63,888 bases of DNA from Gemmatimonadota bacterium. Its GTDB lineage: Bacteria > Latescibacterota > UBA2968. The position numbers and the translations under genes are program-made. The stretch lies in contig VXRD01000010.1 in the NCBI GenBank assembly GCA_009838845.1, forward strand, positions 1 through 63,888. The letters run 5' to 3'. Positions 43,091-51,352 of this stretch are shown piece after piece. The notes below the pieces were generated by a model. It made no database searches. It worked only from the letters and a program-made list of their open reading frames with translations, and was not told where the DNA came from. How positions within the stretch are numbered: the stretch's first letter is position 1; each line of letters starts with the position of its first letter.

Positions 43091-44236
43091 TTACACAACC
43101 TCCATACGCAGCATCTCCAGGGCATTATCGGCAAAAATGCGCTGATGCAAATCCTCTGCCAGCCTGGGAAATGTCGTCACGGGATCGTTCCAGTCAAAAT
43201 GGGGAAAATCCGAACAATAAATAAGGGTCTCATCCGCGTGTAACATATCCAGCATCTGGTGTATCTGCTCGGGTCGCTCAGGCTCGTGCAAAGGCTGTGA
43301 GCCAACCCGAATATGGTCGCGGAAATACTCGCTCGGCAAACGCTTGAGCCACGGCGTCTGATCGCGCAACGCCTTCCAATCCGAATCCATGTGCCACATC
43401 AGCGGAACAGCCCAAAACTGCTGTGCTTCAATAAGCGCAAACTTCAAATTTGGGAACTTCTCAAAAACACCTTCACAAATCAACGACGCCGCATGGGAAC
43501 TCGCCATATACGGTCGGCTCATTCTGGACTCCATATAATACGTGGGAAAACCCACCGGAGTCGGAACAGTCCGCGTTGCCCCACCGCCGCCACCCACATG
43601 AGAAACCACTGGCAACCCGTGATTCTCACACGCCTCCCATATCGGATGGTAAAAACGATTGCCAAAAGGCATCATCGTACCCATCGGCACCATCACCGCA
43701 ACCGTATCTTTGCGATGCGCCAGCCTGTTGATTTCATCGACCGCCTGAGACGGATCAGTAGGCGAAATGAGAATCGCATTGACGAGACGGTCATCGCGAC
43801 TGAGCCAGTGCTCAATCGTCCAATCATTAAACGCGCGACACAACGCAGCCGCCCAATCCGGATCCGGCAAACCCGAATACCCGTAAAAAGGCGGTGGACC
43901 CGTCAACAGCGCATAATCGATATGCCAGCGGTCGAGATGCTCCTTCTGCAAAAACGCAACAGAAAAATTGAAATCCCGCTCCTTGAGATCCGGATCTTTC
44001 AAATCCGGTCGATTGGCGCGGAAAGGCATATTGGGATATCCACCGCCGGGCAAATGCAAACCCTGATCGTAGAGATGCTCCTGATAAAATTTGGAAAGAT
44101 GCGGCAACAAATCTTCCGGGCGGCGAAAATTTTGGTGTACATCGCAATCGACAATCGCAACACCTTCTCTGGACTTAGCGGTCCAGCCCGGTGCCGTAAT
44201 GGGAGCAGCACCTATTTTTCCACCTATATCGCTCAT
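43091..44236 (-). CDS. Amidohydrolase-family (PF04909-type) hydrolase or decarboxylase
   Basis: 381 residues. VDCDVHQNF at the N-terminus, VVSHVGGGGG in the middle and YCSDFPHFDW late give the metal ligands Asp-x-His, His and Asp of the family; the subfamily with DxH instead of HxH includes resorcylate- and ACMSD-like decarboxylases. It is first in the unit amidohydrolase, Rieske ferredoxin, DUF6785 protein. A promoter candidate lies at 44286-44315. Confidence 0.87.
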   Translation of the reverse strand: MSDIGGKIGAAPITAPGWTAKSREGVAIVDCDVHQNFRRPEDLLPHLSKFYQEHLYDQGLHLPGGGYPNMPFRANRPDLKDPDLKERDFNFSVAFLQKEHLDRWHIDYALLTGPPPFYGYSGLPDPDWAAALCRAFNDWTIEHWLSRDDRLVNAILISPTDPSQAVDEINRLAHRKDTVAVMVPMGTMMPFGNRFYHPIWEACENHGLPVVSHVGGGGGATRTVPTPVGFPTYYMESRMSRPYMASSHAASLICEGVFEKFPNLKFALIEAQQFWAVPLMWHMDSDWKALRDQTPWLKRLPSEYFRDHIRVGSQPLHEPERPEQIHQMLDMLHADETLIYCSDFPHFDWNDPVTTFPRLAEDLHQRIFADNALEMLRMEVV

Positions 44237-44285
44237 TTAGTCCTCCATATCTACTTTAATAGGTGTTTTAATACCTGTTAAAACT

Positions 44286-44315
44286 AAAAGTACTGACACA
44301 TCTGAGCACTTGTCA
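44286..44315 (-). promoter_or_regulatory. Candidate promoter for the amidohydrolase/Rieske/DUF6785 unit
   Basis: On the minus strand TTGACA (44315-44310), an 18-bp spacer and TACTTT (44291-44286); transcription would start about 40-45 bases before the ATG at 44236. The -35 is perfect, the -10 is weak. Confidence 0.4.
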
Positions 44316-44335
44316 AGACAGAACGGGCTATTTTT

Positions 44336-44364
44336 GTTGACGTATCGAGAGATTGGTAGTTATT
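44336..44364 (+). promoter_or_regulatory. Candidate promoter for the Gfo/Idh/MocA gene
   Basis: TTGACG (44336-44341), 17-bp spacer, TTATTT (44359-44364), about 43 bases before the ATG at 44407. It has the same -10 hexamer as the candidate promoter at 34631. Confidence 0.4.
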
Positions 44365-44406
44365 TCTTACTCCCAAAATCATGTTCACGGATGAAAGGAG
44401 CGTATT

Positions 44407-45408
44407 ATGTCAAACAAAATTCGCGTAGCAGTCATTGGCACAGGACAGCGCGGACCGTCGCATGCTCGCGAACTATTGGGATGCGATGAAGCCGAACTCG
44501 CACTCGTGTGCGACCTGGATGAAGAACGCGCCAAAAATGCTGCTGAAAATTTCAACGTAAAATACGAACTCGACCATCGGGAAGTCATCGCGCGGGACGA
44601 CATCGACGCCCTGGCAATTGCGACGCACACGCGACATCACGCAGGCGTCATGCGCGATGCAGCCGCGGCAGGCAAGCCATTCCTGGTCGAAAAGCCATAC
44701 TGCGACAGCATTGAATCGGGCGTAGAAATTTGTGAACTTGCAGAAAAAAATAACGTCGTAGCAATGGTGGGCTATCAATCTCGCTTCACGGCTTTTGCCC
44801 AGGAAATGAAAGCACTCGCCTCACAGATCGACCTGATCCAAACCAACGTAACACTTCAACGCGGATTTTTTAACCCGCAGTACTTCTTCCCCGAACACTA
44901 CAGCGGCATCCTCGACGCGCTCTCACACACCATGGACCTCGCTTTGTGGTGGACAGGCTCTTTGCCCGTAGAAGTCATGGGACACGAGCGTTGCGGCCTG
45001 TTCAAACCCGACAAAGACGCCGTAGAATTCGTCAACATCACAACCCGGTGCGAAAACGGACAAATCGTGTGTATGACCGGCAGCATGGCGGGCATCCAGA
45101 TGCAAAACATCTATCAAATGGCGGGCTTGAGGGGAAATATTTCGGCAACAGAACGCAATCGAATCCGATACGTCACACACCTCGGATTTAACGAAGACAA
45201 AACACCAATTGATCTAAAAGCGGGAGAATGGACGGGACCGGGACAGCCACCGAAAGACATGTGGACGCATTTCGCGCAATGCGTGAAAGAAGGGCGAACA
45301 GATGTATCGCCCGGAGCGAGCCTGCGAGATGGACTCGCACAAGTAGCGGTAAGCGAAGGTGCATATTTCTCTTCCCGCGAAGGAAAGGCCATCACAGTCG
45401 AGCTTTAA
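44407..45408 (+). CDS. Gfo/Idh/MocA-family NAD(P)-dependent oxidoreductase
   Basis: 333 residues. Rossmann start VAVIGTGQRGPSHARELL (a G-x-G-x-x-G variant), family EKPYC motif at about residues 97-101 and the C-terminal alpha/beta domain with HTMDLALWW. These enzymes oxidise or reduce sugars, inositols and their derivatives. GAAAGGAG precedes the ATG. It is paired with the isomerase-like TIM barrel at 45531, a frequent partner in sugar and inositol breakdown. Confidence 0.9.
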   Translation: MSNKIRVAVIGTGQRGPSHARELLGCDEAELALVCDLDEERAKNAAENFNVKYELDHREVIARDDIDALAIATHTRHHAGVMRDAAAAGKPFLVEKPYCDSIESGVEICELAEKNNVVAMVGYQSRFTAFAQEMKALASQIDLIQTNVTLQRGFFNPQYFFPEHYSGILDALSHTMDLALWWTGSLPVEVMGHERCGLFKPDKDAVEFVNITTRCENGQIVCMTGSMAGIQMQNIYQMAGLRGNISATERNRIRYVTHLGFNEDKTPIDLKAGEWTGPGQPPKDMWTHFAQCVKEGRTDVSPGASLRDGLAQVAVSEGAYFSSREGKAITVEL

Positions 45409-45504
45409 CGAATCAGCGAATCTACGAATCTACGAACCCCGCCCATCCTCCCAGAATCAGTGTTGCCATTCGTCTATTCGTCTATTCGTCTATTCGTCTA
45501 TTCG
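45409..45504. repeat. Octamer repeats in inverted arrangement
   Basis: Left arm 45409-45437: CGAATCAG, CGAATCTA, CGAATCTA, CGAAC. Right arm 45468-45504: four perfect copies of ATTCGTCT plus ATTCG. The arms are imperfectly complementary (about 16 of 20 in the best register), so the transcript between the two genes could fold. The left arm begins directly after the stop codon of the oxidoreductase gene. Confidence 0.8.
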
Positions 45505-45530
45505 CGCTTTTTTTACCGAAGGAAGACAAA

Positions 45531-46316
45531 ATGAAACTCGGATGCCAGGCGAGATCATTTGGCAAAGGAATATACCCCAGCGAAGCGGACTTCCTCTCAG
45601 TGGTTCACCAAATCGGAAAGCTGTGTTTCAGGGGACTGGAAGCAAATTGGAAAAATCTGGAGCGATATTTTCAAGACCCCGAAGCATTCAAACGCATCCT
45701 ATCCGAAACCAATCTCGAACTGATTGGCGCACATTACGGTGCCGCACACTGGGATGAATCCTCCCGCAAACAAATCAGAACTGAGGGGGATCAGATCGCC
45801 GACTTTGTATCCGCTGTTGGCGGACAGTACATTGTTTGCAGCGGACGGCGACCAACACAGGGAACCGTATCAGACGAAATGTGGAAAAAAACCGCAGAAG
45901 GTCTGAACCTCCTGGGCGAACACTGCGCGCCCAAAGGTATCCAACTCGCCTATCACAACCACTGGTGGGAATCTGAGCAAGAAGGACTGGTCAAACTGGC
46001 GGCATATACCGAACCGTCATACGTGGGATTTGCCTTTGACACCGGACATCACATACGGGCGGGCAAAGACGCAATCGCATTGGTCAGAGAACTCTCAGAC
46101 AGACTACACATCATCCACCTCGCAGACCATTCAGAAGACGCTGCAGGCCATGCAGTCCGACCACAATTGGGCACGGGCGTATTAGACCTATCAGCATTAC
46201 GAAACGCGATAGAAGGATTCACCGGCTGGCTGGTACTGGAAGAAGAAAATAACGCCCCATCTCCAGAGAAACAGGTAGCTGAGTGCATTGAGGTGATGCG
46301 TAGATTAATAAAATGA
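45531..46316 (+). CDS. Sugar-phosphate isomerase/epimerase-like TIM-barrel protein (xylose isomerase-like)
   Basis: 261 residues from the ATG at 45531 (MKLGCQ), preceded by GAAGGAAG; the upstream part of the longer frame is repeat-derived and not credible. Family features: early strand LGCQARSF, FRGLEANW, YHNHWWE with metal-binding His and Glu, FAFDTGHH, and LHIIHLADH near the end. Enzymes of this type isomerise or epimerise sugars or dehydrate inositol derivatives. Downstream partner of the Gfo/Idh/MocA gene. Confidence 0.87.
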   Translation: MKLGCQARSFGKGIYPSEADFLSVVHQIGKLCFRGLEANWKNLERYFQDPEAFKRILSETNLELIGAHYGAAHWDESSRKQIRTEGDQIADFVSAVGGQYIVCSGRRPTQGTVSDEMWKKTAEGLNLLGEHCAPKGIQLAYHNHWWESEQEGLVKLAAYTEPSYVGFAFDTGHHIRAGKDAIALVRELSDRLHIIHLADHSEDAAGHAVRPQLGTGVLDLSALRNAIEGFTGWLVLEEENNAPSPEKQVAECIEVMRRLIK

Positions 46317-46333
46317 AGCGTGGGTCACGAGAT

Positions 46334-46781
46334 TTAAAAGAGAGACAATTGCGGTGTCTTAGGAGGATAGAAAACACCAACGATCACGAAGGGATTTAGA
46401 GATACGTGATGGTGTCGTAGCGTGGTACCTAAAAAAAGATACACATCATGTTTCTCAAGAAATGTATCAAAATATTTTTCACGAACAAGCGCGTTGGCCG
46501 CATCTTCATCCCCATCGGTTCTTCTTAAGCAATTCCAGAACAGTGCTCCGATTTCCCAATCCTCAATCATCATTGTACGTGGCCGATCATCGCCTTCTGA
46601 AAGAAGCCTATAGGAATATTTGTAAGGAAGTTTTCGCACATACTGGCGCGTTTGCATTTCCCCTTTGGCATTCGCCATTAAGTAATCCCGCTGTACATAC
46701 CAGTTCTCCATAACGGCTCGAAGGTTGAGGATAGGTCTTGACCGTAATGAACACCTTTGCCTGGGGAATTTCAAGATTCAT
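46334..46781 (-). pseudogene. DUF488-associated partner protein, frameshifted and probably internally deleted
   Basis: The natural start is the ATG at 46781, with an AGGA site, giving KVFITVKTYPQPSSRYGELVCTAG, a conserved N-terminus I recognise from genes paired with DUF488. That frame stops at 46608 after 57 residues. The conserved C-terminal part (MIEDWEIGALFWNCLRR, KYFDTFL, VIVGVFYPPK) is in another frame that continues to 46334. The middle of the usual protein (about 100 residues, including the expected W-I-R-x-Y-P) is missing. The apparent 146-codon frame that ends at 46334 begins with a TTG lacking a ribosome site. I read this as a broken gene; a sequencing error would explain the frameshift but not the missing middle. 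Confidence 0.6.
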
Positions 46782-46791
46782 TCTTTAAGTC

Positions 46792-47676
46792 CTATAAATG
46801 GCTAACTCGGGTGCTAAAACCTGCGTTCTTTTTTAAATATTCCGTCACCTGATTGCGATGACAGCAGTGATGATCTTTTTCAAAGCACGTCAATGCAATA
46901 CGCGTATGTTTGCTCAACAATGTCTTTACATCTTCGAGACTTTCGAGCTGGTCTGGTAAAATTTTCGTACGATAATATTCAAACAAATCTCGATATGCAT
47001 CAGATGAATTTAGATCACGCCGCAAACTTGATGGAATGCCCAACTCTGGCAAATGGTAATATTGAAGGCCAACGCTTTCTATATAATTTCGCAATCTCGT
47101 TTTAGAAAATCCATATTTCATAGATAATGGATTTTTACGCACATCAACGAGTGCCTTAACATTATTGGCAATCAATTGATTAAGATAGGCATCAATGCTT
47201 TTACCTTCATATCCAATTGTGAAAAGACAGGGCGATGTATCCCGCTGCCACCACGGCTGCAGGGATGTAATTTCATCATCGCTTAATATTTCTGAAAGAA
47301 TCGTACTTTGGCAGGCGTAAACAGGAAACTCGAGATAGGTTTTTCGAATGAGTGGATTCCCTCGCAATCCATTTGTTTCAGCAACAAAAGTCTTAAGAGC
47401 AACTTGATCTTTTGACTTGAGTTGCTCGACAAAAGACACATCTGCTATAAATTCAAAATCCTCGTCCCGACCTAAAAGGCCTTGTGATACCAGACGACTC
47501 TTATCTTGATAAGACAAGAAGCTAAATCCACCATATTTATATGGGAAAAAATCGTAGAAATTCTGCCCGGTATATTGGCAAAACAAAAAGAGCAATTTTT
47601 GAAAATCTGTCCGCTTTAATCTGCCGCCAAATGCCTCAACCACTGCCAGCAGAATTTTTCGTCGGTAATACATCAT
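46792..47676 (-). CDS. DUF488-family protein with extra N-terminal domain
   Basis: 294 residues from the ATG at 47676; the longer frame would use a TTG. The C-terminal DUF488 domain (from about residue 150) shows TIGYEGKSIDAYL, ALVDVRKNPLS, LPELGIPSSLR and CFEKDHHCCHRN. The N-terminal 140 residues (KILLAVVEAFGGRL, DFQKLLFLFCQY, PYKYGGFS) resemble the small helical domains of Panacea/SocA-like antitoxins. DUF488 function is not established; DNA or RNA processing has been suggested. The broken partner gene lies 10 bases downstream. The patch is visibly more AT-rich than its surroundings, consistent with transfer. Confidence 0.75.
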   Translation of the reverse strand: MMYYRRKILLAVVEAFGGRLKRTDFQKLLFLFCQYTGQNFYDFFPYKYGGFSFLSYQDKSRLVSQGLLGRDEDFEFIADVSFVEQLKSKDQVALKTFVAETNGLRGNPLIRKTYLEFPVYACQSTILSEILSDDEITSLQPWWQRDTSPCLFTIGYEGKSIDAYLNQLIANNVKALVDVRKNPLSMKYGFSKTRLRNYIESVGLQYYHLPELGIPSSLRRDLNSSDAYRDLFEYYRTKILPDQLESLEDVKTLLSKHTRIALTCFEKDHHCCHRNQVTEYLKKNAGFSTRVSHL

Positions 47677-47723
47677 AGAACACCCCACATAGAGCAACCT
47701 GAATAAAATAAACGCACTTCAAA

Positions 47724-47752
47724 AAATTAGTGCACAAATGTTCATTTGTCAA
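47724..47752 (-). promoter_or_regulatory. Candidate promoter for the DUF488 gene pair
   Basis: On the minus strand TTGACA (47752-47747), 17-bp spacer, TAATTT (47729-47724); predicted leader about 40 bases before the ATG at 47676. Confidence 0.5.
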
Positions 47753-47850
47753 GATTTGTTTTTTCTTTTAAATTCCTCCATCTTTAATTCTTTACAAAAC
47801 ACACAAGATGAATAACTTAAAGTCCCTTGAATCCACGCGAAAGGAAAATT

Positions 47851-48375
47851 ATGGAATTCATCCAAAAAGACGCACAAATAACACCGCATTATTTTCAAGA
47901 CGACGGTGTGGTTCCAAATAGCGCATTCCCACTCATAGTCTATCAAAACGCTCTATCACTGCCCGAAAACGACCCTGCACGGGCATTTGAGCAGGTATTT
48001 GCAGCCAATCGCTGGTCGCGTTCATGGCGCAACGGCATTTATCCCTTTCACCACTACCACGCCACAGCACACGAAGTCTTGGGTATAGCGCAGGGAAGTG
48101 CCAGAGTATGCATGGGCGGTGAACAGGGCGTGCGCTTGACAATTGAACCTGGCGATGTCATGGTAATTCCCGCGGGCGTGGGACACAAAAACCTGGGCGC
48201 GAGTACAGATCTATTAGTCGTAGGCGCATATCCCGATGGACAGCACCCAGACCTGTGTCGAGAAAGTGCCCGTGAACACAAACACGCGCTGGAAAATATA
48301 CCCAAAGTACCAATGCCCGCATCCGATCCGGTCTTTGGAACAAATGGTGCCGTAATGAATTTATGGAAAAAATGA
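47851..48375 (+). CDS. Cupin-fold protein
   Basis: 174 residues from the ATG at 47851, preceded by AAAGGAAA; a TTG at 47827 would add eight residues. Cupin motif 1 is HHYHATAHEVLGIAQGSARV (H-x-H, later His and Glu) and motif 2 is PAGVGHKNLG. A single cupin barrel with metal ligands, similar to YjlB-like proteins. It may be an oxygenase, isomerase or sensor. Followed at 7 bases by a sulfatase. Confidence 0.8.
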   Translation: MEFIQKDAQITPHYFQDDGVVPNSAFPLIVYQNALSLPENDPARAFEQVFAANRWSRSWRNGIYPFHHYHATAHEVLGIAQGSARVCMGGEQGVRLTIEPGDVMVIPAGVGHKNLGASTDLLVVGAYPDGQHPDLCRESAREHKHALENIPKVPMPASDPVFGTNGAVMNLWKK

Positions 48376-48382
48376 GGTCTTT

Positions 48383-49840
48383 ATGCAACCGACAAACATG
48401 CTCTACATCATATCCGATCAACACAATCGCAATCTACTCGGATGTTATGGTCACCCGATGGTACAAACCCCCAACCTGGATCGGCTATCCGAACAGGGCA
48501 CGCGATTTACCAATGCCTACACCAACTGTCCAATTTGCGTACCGGCGCGTGCATCTCTGGCCACGGGACGCTACGTACATCAGATAGGCAACTGGGATAA
48601 TGGACATCCATACATCGGAGATACGCCAAGCTGGCACCACCGCTTGCGCGAGCAGGATTTTAACGCCACATCAATAGGCAAATTGCACTTTAAGGGCCAG
48701 GGCACGGATCACGGATTCACCGAAGAAATCGAACCATTAAACGTCGTCGATGGCATGGGCGATGTACTGGCCTGCATCCGGGAACAGCCGCCCTATCGCA
48801 ACAAACGACCGGGAATTCGAGAAGCGGGACCGGGCGACTCGACGTATTTGCAATACGACCAGCGCAACGCAGACAACGCGATAAAGTGGCTGCAAGAGCA
48901 TTGGCACGACGAAAAACCCTGGTGCCTGTTTTTATCATTTGTGTGCCCACATCCGCCGTATATTTCGCCGCCAGACGCATACGACATCTACGCCCCGGAC
49001 GAATTGCCCATGCCGCCGCAATGGCGCACAGAGGACTGGCCCGATCATCCCGCAATGGACTATTTCAGGCGACTCTTCACATTTGATCCCCAATTCCCCG
49101 AAGCCATCGTGCGGCAACTAAATGCGGCGTACTACGGCGTATGCACATACCTGGATCGGCAAATTGGTCGGGTACTAAATACCCTGGACGAACTGGAACT
49201 AACCGACACAACCCGCATAATCTATACAACAGATCACGGTGAACACCTGGGTGGACGCGGCATATACGGCAAATTTACCATGTATGAAGAATCGGCCGCC
49301 GTACCCTTTTTGATGGCAGGTCCCGACGTCCCCGCGGGCAAAGTCGTGGAAACGCCTGTCTCGCTCGTCGATAGCTTCCCGACAATTTTGGAAGCCGTGG
49401 GCGCGCAACAAACCGAAGACGACGCAGAGTTGCCGGGCGAATCACTGTGGTCCATTGCACGGGAAGAAGACCGCGACCGCACAGTATTTAGCGAATACCA
49501 CGCGATAGGTGCACAGCACGGGGCGTATATGTTGCGAAATCGACAATACAAATACATATATCACGTCAATAACCCGCCGCAATTATTCGATACAATAGAC
49601 GACCCAGAAGAGTGCCGCGACCTCGCGCAGTCGTCCGATCACCGAGAAGTCCTGGAAAATTTTGAACGCGAATTGCGCGACCTCATCGATCCCGAAGCTG
49701 TGGATACCCGGGCCAAAACCTCGCAACGAGAAATGATTGAATCTCTGGGTGGCAAAGAAGCCGTAATCCATCGGGGCGCATTTGACAACTCGCCCGTACC
49801 CGGTGAAGCACCAAAATTTCGACAACACGGATCGGAGTGA
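48383..49840 (+). CDS. Sulfatase, CxPAR (choline-sulfatase-like) type
   Basis: 485 residues. MLYIISDQHNRNLLGCYG metal site, formylglycine-precursor C52 in ICVPARASLATG, second metal site IYTTDHGEHLGGRG. The CVPAR active site places it with choline-sulfatase and related enzymes (SUMF/FGE- or anSME-activated); no activator gene lies in the window. No signal peptide. In one plus-strand unit with the cupin upstream and the dehydrogenase gene downstream. Confidence 0.9.
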   Translation: MQPTNMLYIISDQHNRNLLGCYGHPMVQTPNLDRLSEQGTRFTNAYTNCPICVPARASLATGRYVHQIGNWDNGHPYIGDTPSWHHRLREQDFNATSIGKLHFKGQGTDHGFTEEIEPLNVVDGMGDVLACIREQPPYRNKRPGIREAGPGDSTYLQYDQRNADNAIKWLQEHWHDEKPWCLFLSFVCPHPPYISPPDAYDIYAPDELPMPPQWRTEDWPDHPAMDYFRRLFTFDPQFPEAIVRQLNAAYYGVCTYLDRQIGRVLNTLDELELTDTTRIIYTTDHGEHLGGRGIYGKFTMYEESAAVPFLMAGPDVPAGKVVETPVSLVDSFPTILEAVGAQQTEDDAELPGESLWSIAREEDRDRTVFSEYHAIGAQHGAYMLRNRQYKYIYHVNNPPQLFDTIDDPEECRDLAQSSDHREVLENFERELRDLIDPEAVDTRAKTSQREMIESLGGKEAVIHRGAFDNSPVPGEAPKFRQHGSE

Positions 49841-49855
49841 GCACAGGAGCTAATC

Positions 49856-51331
49856 ATGGCCGAAACAGTCAAATTATTCCTCAATGGCGAATGGGTGGCA
49901 TCTGAAGCAACGGAAACCGTACCGGTTTACAACCCATCGGATGGAACAGAAATTGCCGCAACACCCTTGTGTGGCGTGTTAGAAATAGATCGCGTAGTGC
50001 AATCAGCCGCAGACGCATTTCCCGAATGGGCAAATACACCGGCCGTTGACCGCGCGCGCGTGATGTTCAGGCTCGTCGCACTCATGGAAACCCACTTCGA
50101 GGAATTGGCCCAACTCGTAACCCTCGAAAACGGCAAAACCATAGAGGATGCGCGAGGCGAAATTCGACGCGGAATCGAAGTCGCGGAATTTGCCTGTGGT
50201 GCGCCTGCGCTCTTGATGGGCGACTCGCTGGAAAATATCGCACAGGGGATTGATTGCGACACCATCCGACAACCCATAGGCGTATCCGTGGGCATCACGC
50301 CATTCAACTTTCCATCTATGGTACCCATGTGGACATTGCCCATTGCCCTGGTATGTGGCAACACCTACGTATTAAAGCCATCGGAGCGCGTACCATTGAG
50401 CGCGATTCGAATTGGCGAATTATTGGCCGAAGCCGGATTACCGCCCGGCGTATTCAACATCGCACACGGTGGAAAAGACGCGGTAGATGCCCTGCTCGCC
50501 CACCCCGAAGTGAAAACCATTTCATTCGTCGGATCAACACCCGTGGCGCGCTATGTCTATGAAACAGCCACCCGCAATGGCAAACGCGTACAATCAGCCG
50601 GTGGCGCGAAAAATTACTTAATCGTATTGCCCGACGCCGACCTGGACTCAACCGTAGCTGCCGTAATGGGCTCCGCTTATGGCTGCGCTGGAGAACGGTG
50701 CATGGCTGGCAGTGTCCTCGTCTGTGCCGAAGGCGCGGGCGACCGTTTCCTGGAACCGCTCAGTGAAACCGCACGCGAATTTCGGGTGGGACCAACCGAC
50801 CGCGACCCCGGTGTAGATATGGGACCAGTAGTGACCAAAACGCATCTGGACCGCATCCATCAACATATTGAAAACGGATTGCGAGAAGGCGCAGAACTGA
50901 TCGTAGATGGACGCGATGTACAGATCGAAGAAACACCGCATGGATTCTACCTCGGTGCCACAATTTTCGATCGGGTAAAACCCCAGATGTCCATTGCGCG
51001 GGAAGAAATCTTCGGACCCGTATTATCGACCATGCACACAGACGACCTGAGCGGAGCCATTGCCCGGTGCAATGCCAGCGGATATGGCAACGCAGCCGTA
51101 CTATTCACATCCAGTGGCGGAGCCGCGCGCAAATTTCGCCACGAAGTAAACGCCGGCATGGTCGGCATCAACATCGGCGTCCCCGCGCCCATGGCATTCT
51201 TCCCCTTCTCCGGGTGGAACAATTCCTTCTTCGGCGATTTACATGTACAGGGCACCGAAGGCATATCGTTCTTCACCCGACAAAAAGTGACAATCAGCCG
51301 ATGGATTGACACAAAGCGGCAATTCTTTTAG
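49856..51331 (+). CDS. mmsA: CoA-acylating methylmalonate-semialdehyde dehydrogenase
   Basis: 491 residues, the usual length. Aldehyde-dehydrogenase fold with [34 protein letters not shown] and the catalytic Cys in [11 protein letters not shown] at about residue 282. The sequence is of the MmsA/IolA type that converts methylmalonate semialdehyde (valine or inositol breakdown) or malonate semialdehyde to an acyl-CoA. Linking it with the Gfo/Idh/MocA and TIM-barrel genes at 44407-46316 suggests inositol- or sugar-acid-type catabolism nearby. AGGAG precedes the ATG. Confidence 0.92.
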   Translation: MAETVKLFLNGEWVASEATETVPVYNPSDGTEIAATPLCGVLEIDRVVQSAADAFPEWANTPAVDRARVMFRLVALMETHFEELAQLVTLENGKTIEDARGEIRRGIEVAEFACGAPALLMGDSLENIAQGIDCDTIRQPIGVSVGITPFNFPSMVPMWTLPIALVCGNTYVLKPSERVPLSAIRIGELLAEAGLPPGVFNIAHGGKDAVDALLAHPEVKTISFVGSTPVARYVYETATRNGKRVQSAGGAKNYLIVLPDADLDSTVAAVMGSAYGCAGERCMAGSVLVCAEGAGDRFLEPLSETAREFRVGPTDRDPGVDMGPVVTKTHLDRIHQHIENGLREGAELIVDGRDVQIEETPHGFYLGATIFDRVKPQMSIAREEIFGPVLSTMHTDDLSGAIARCNASGYGNAAVLFTSSGGAARKFRHEVNAGMVGINIGVPAPMAFFPFSGWNNSFFGDLHVQGTEGISFFTRQKVTISRWIDTKRQFF

Positions 51332-51352
51332 TTAGATATTTCAGGAGGAAAC

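Noticed and set aside
43313-44281. 322-codon plus-strand frame
   Set aside because: Antisense to the amidohydrolase gene 43091-44236; Arg/His-rich shadow.
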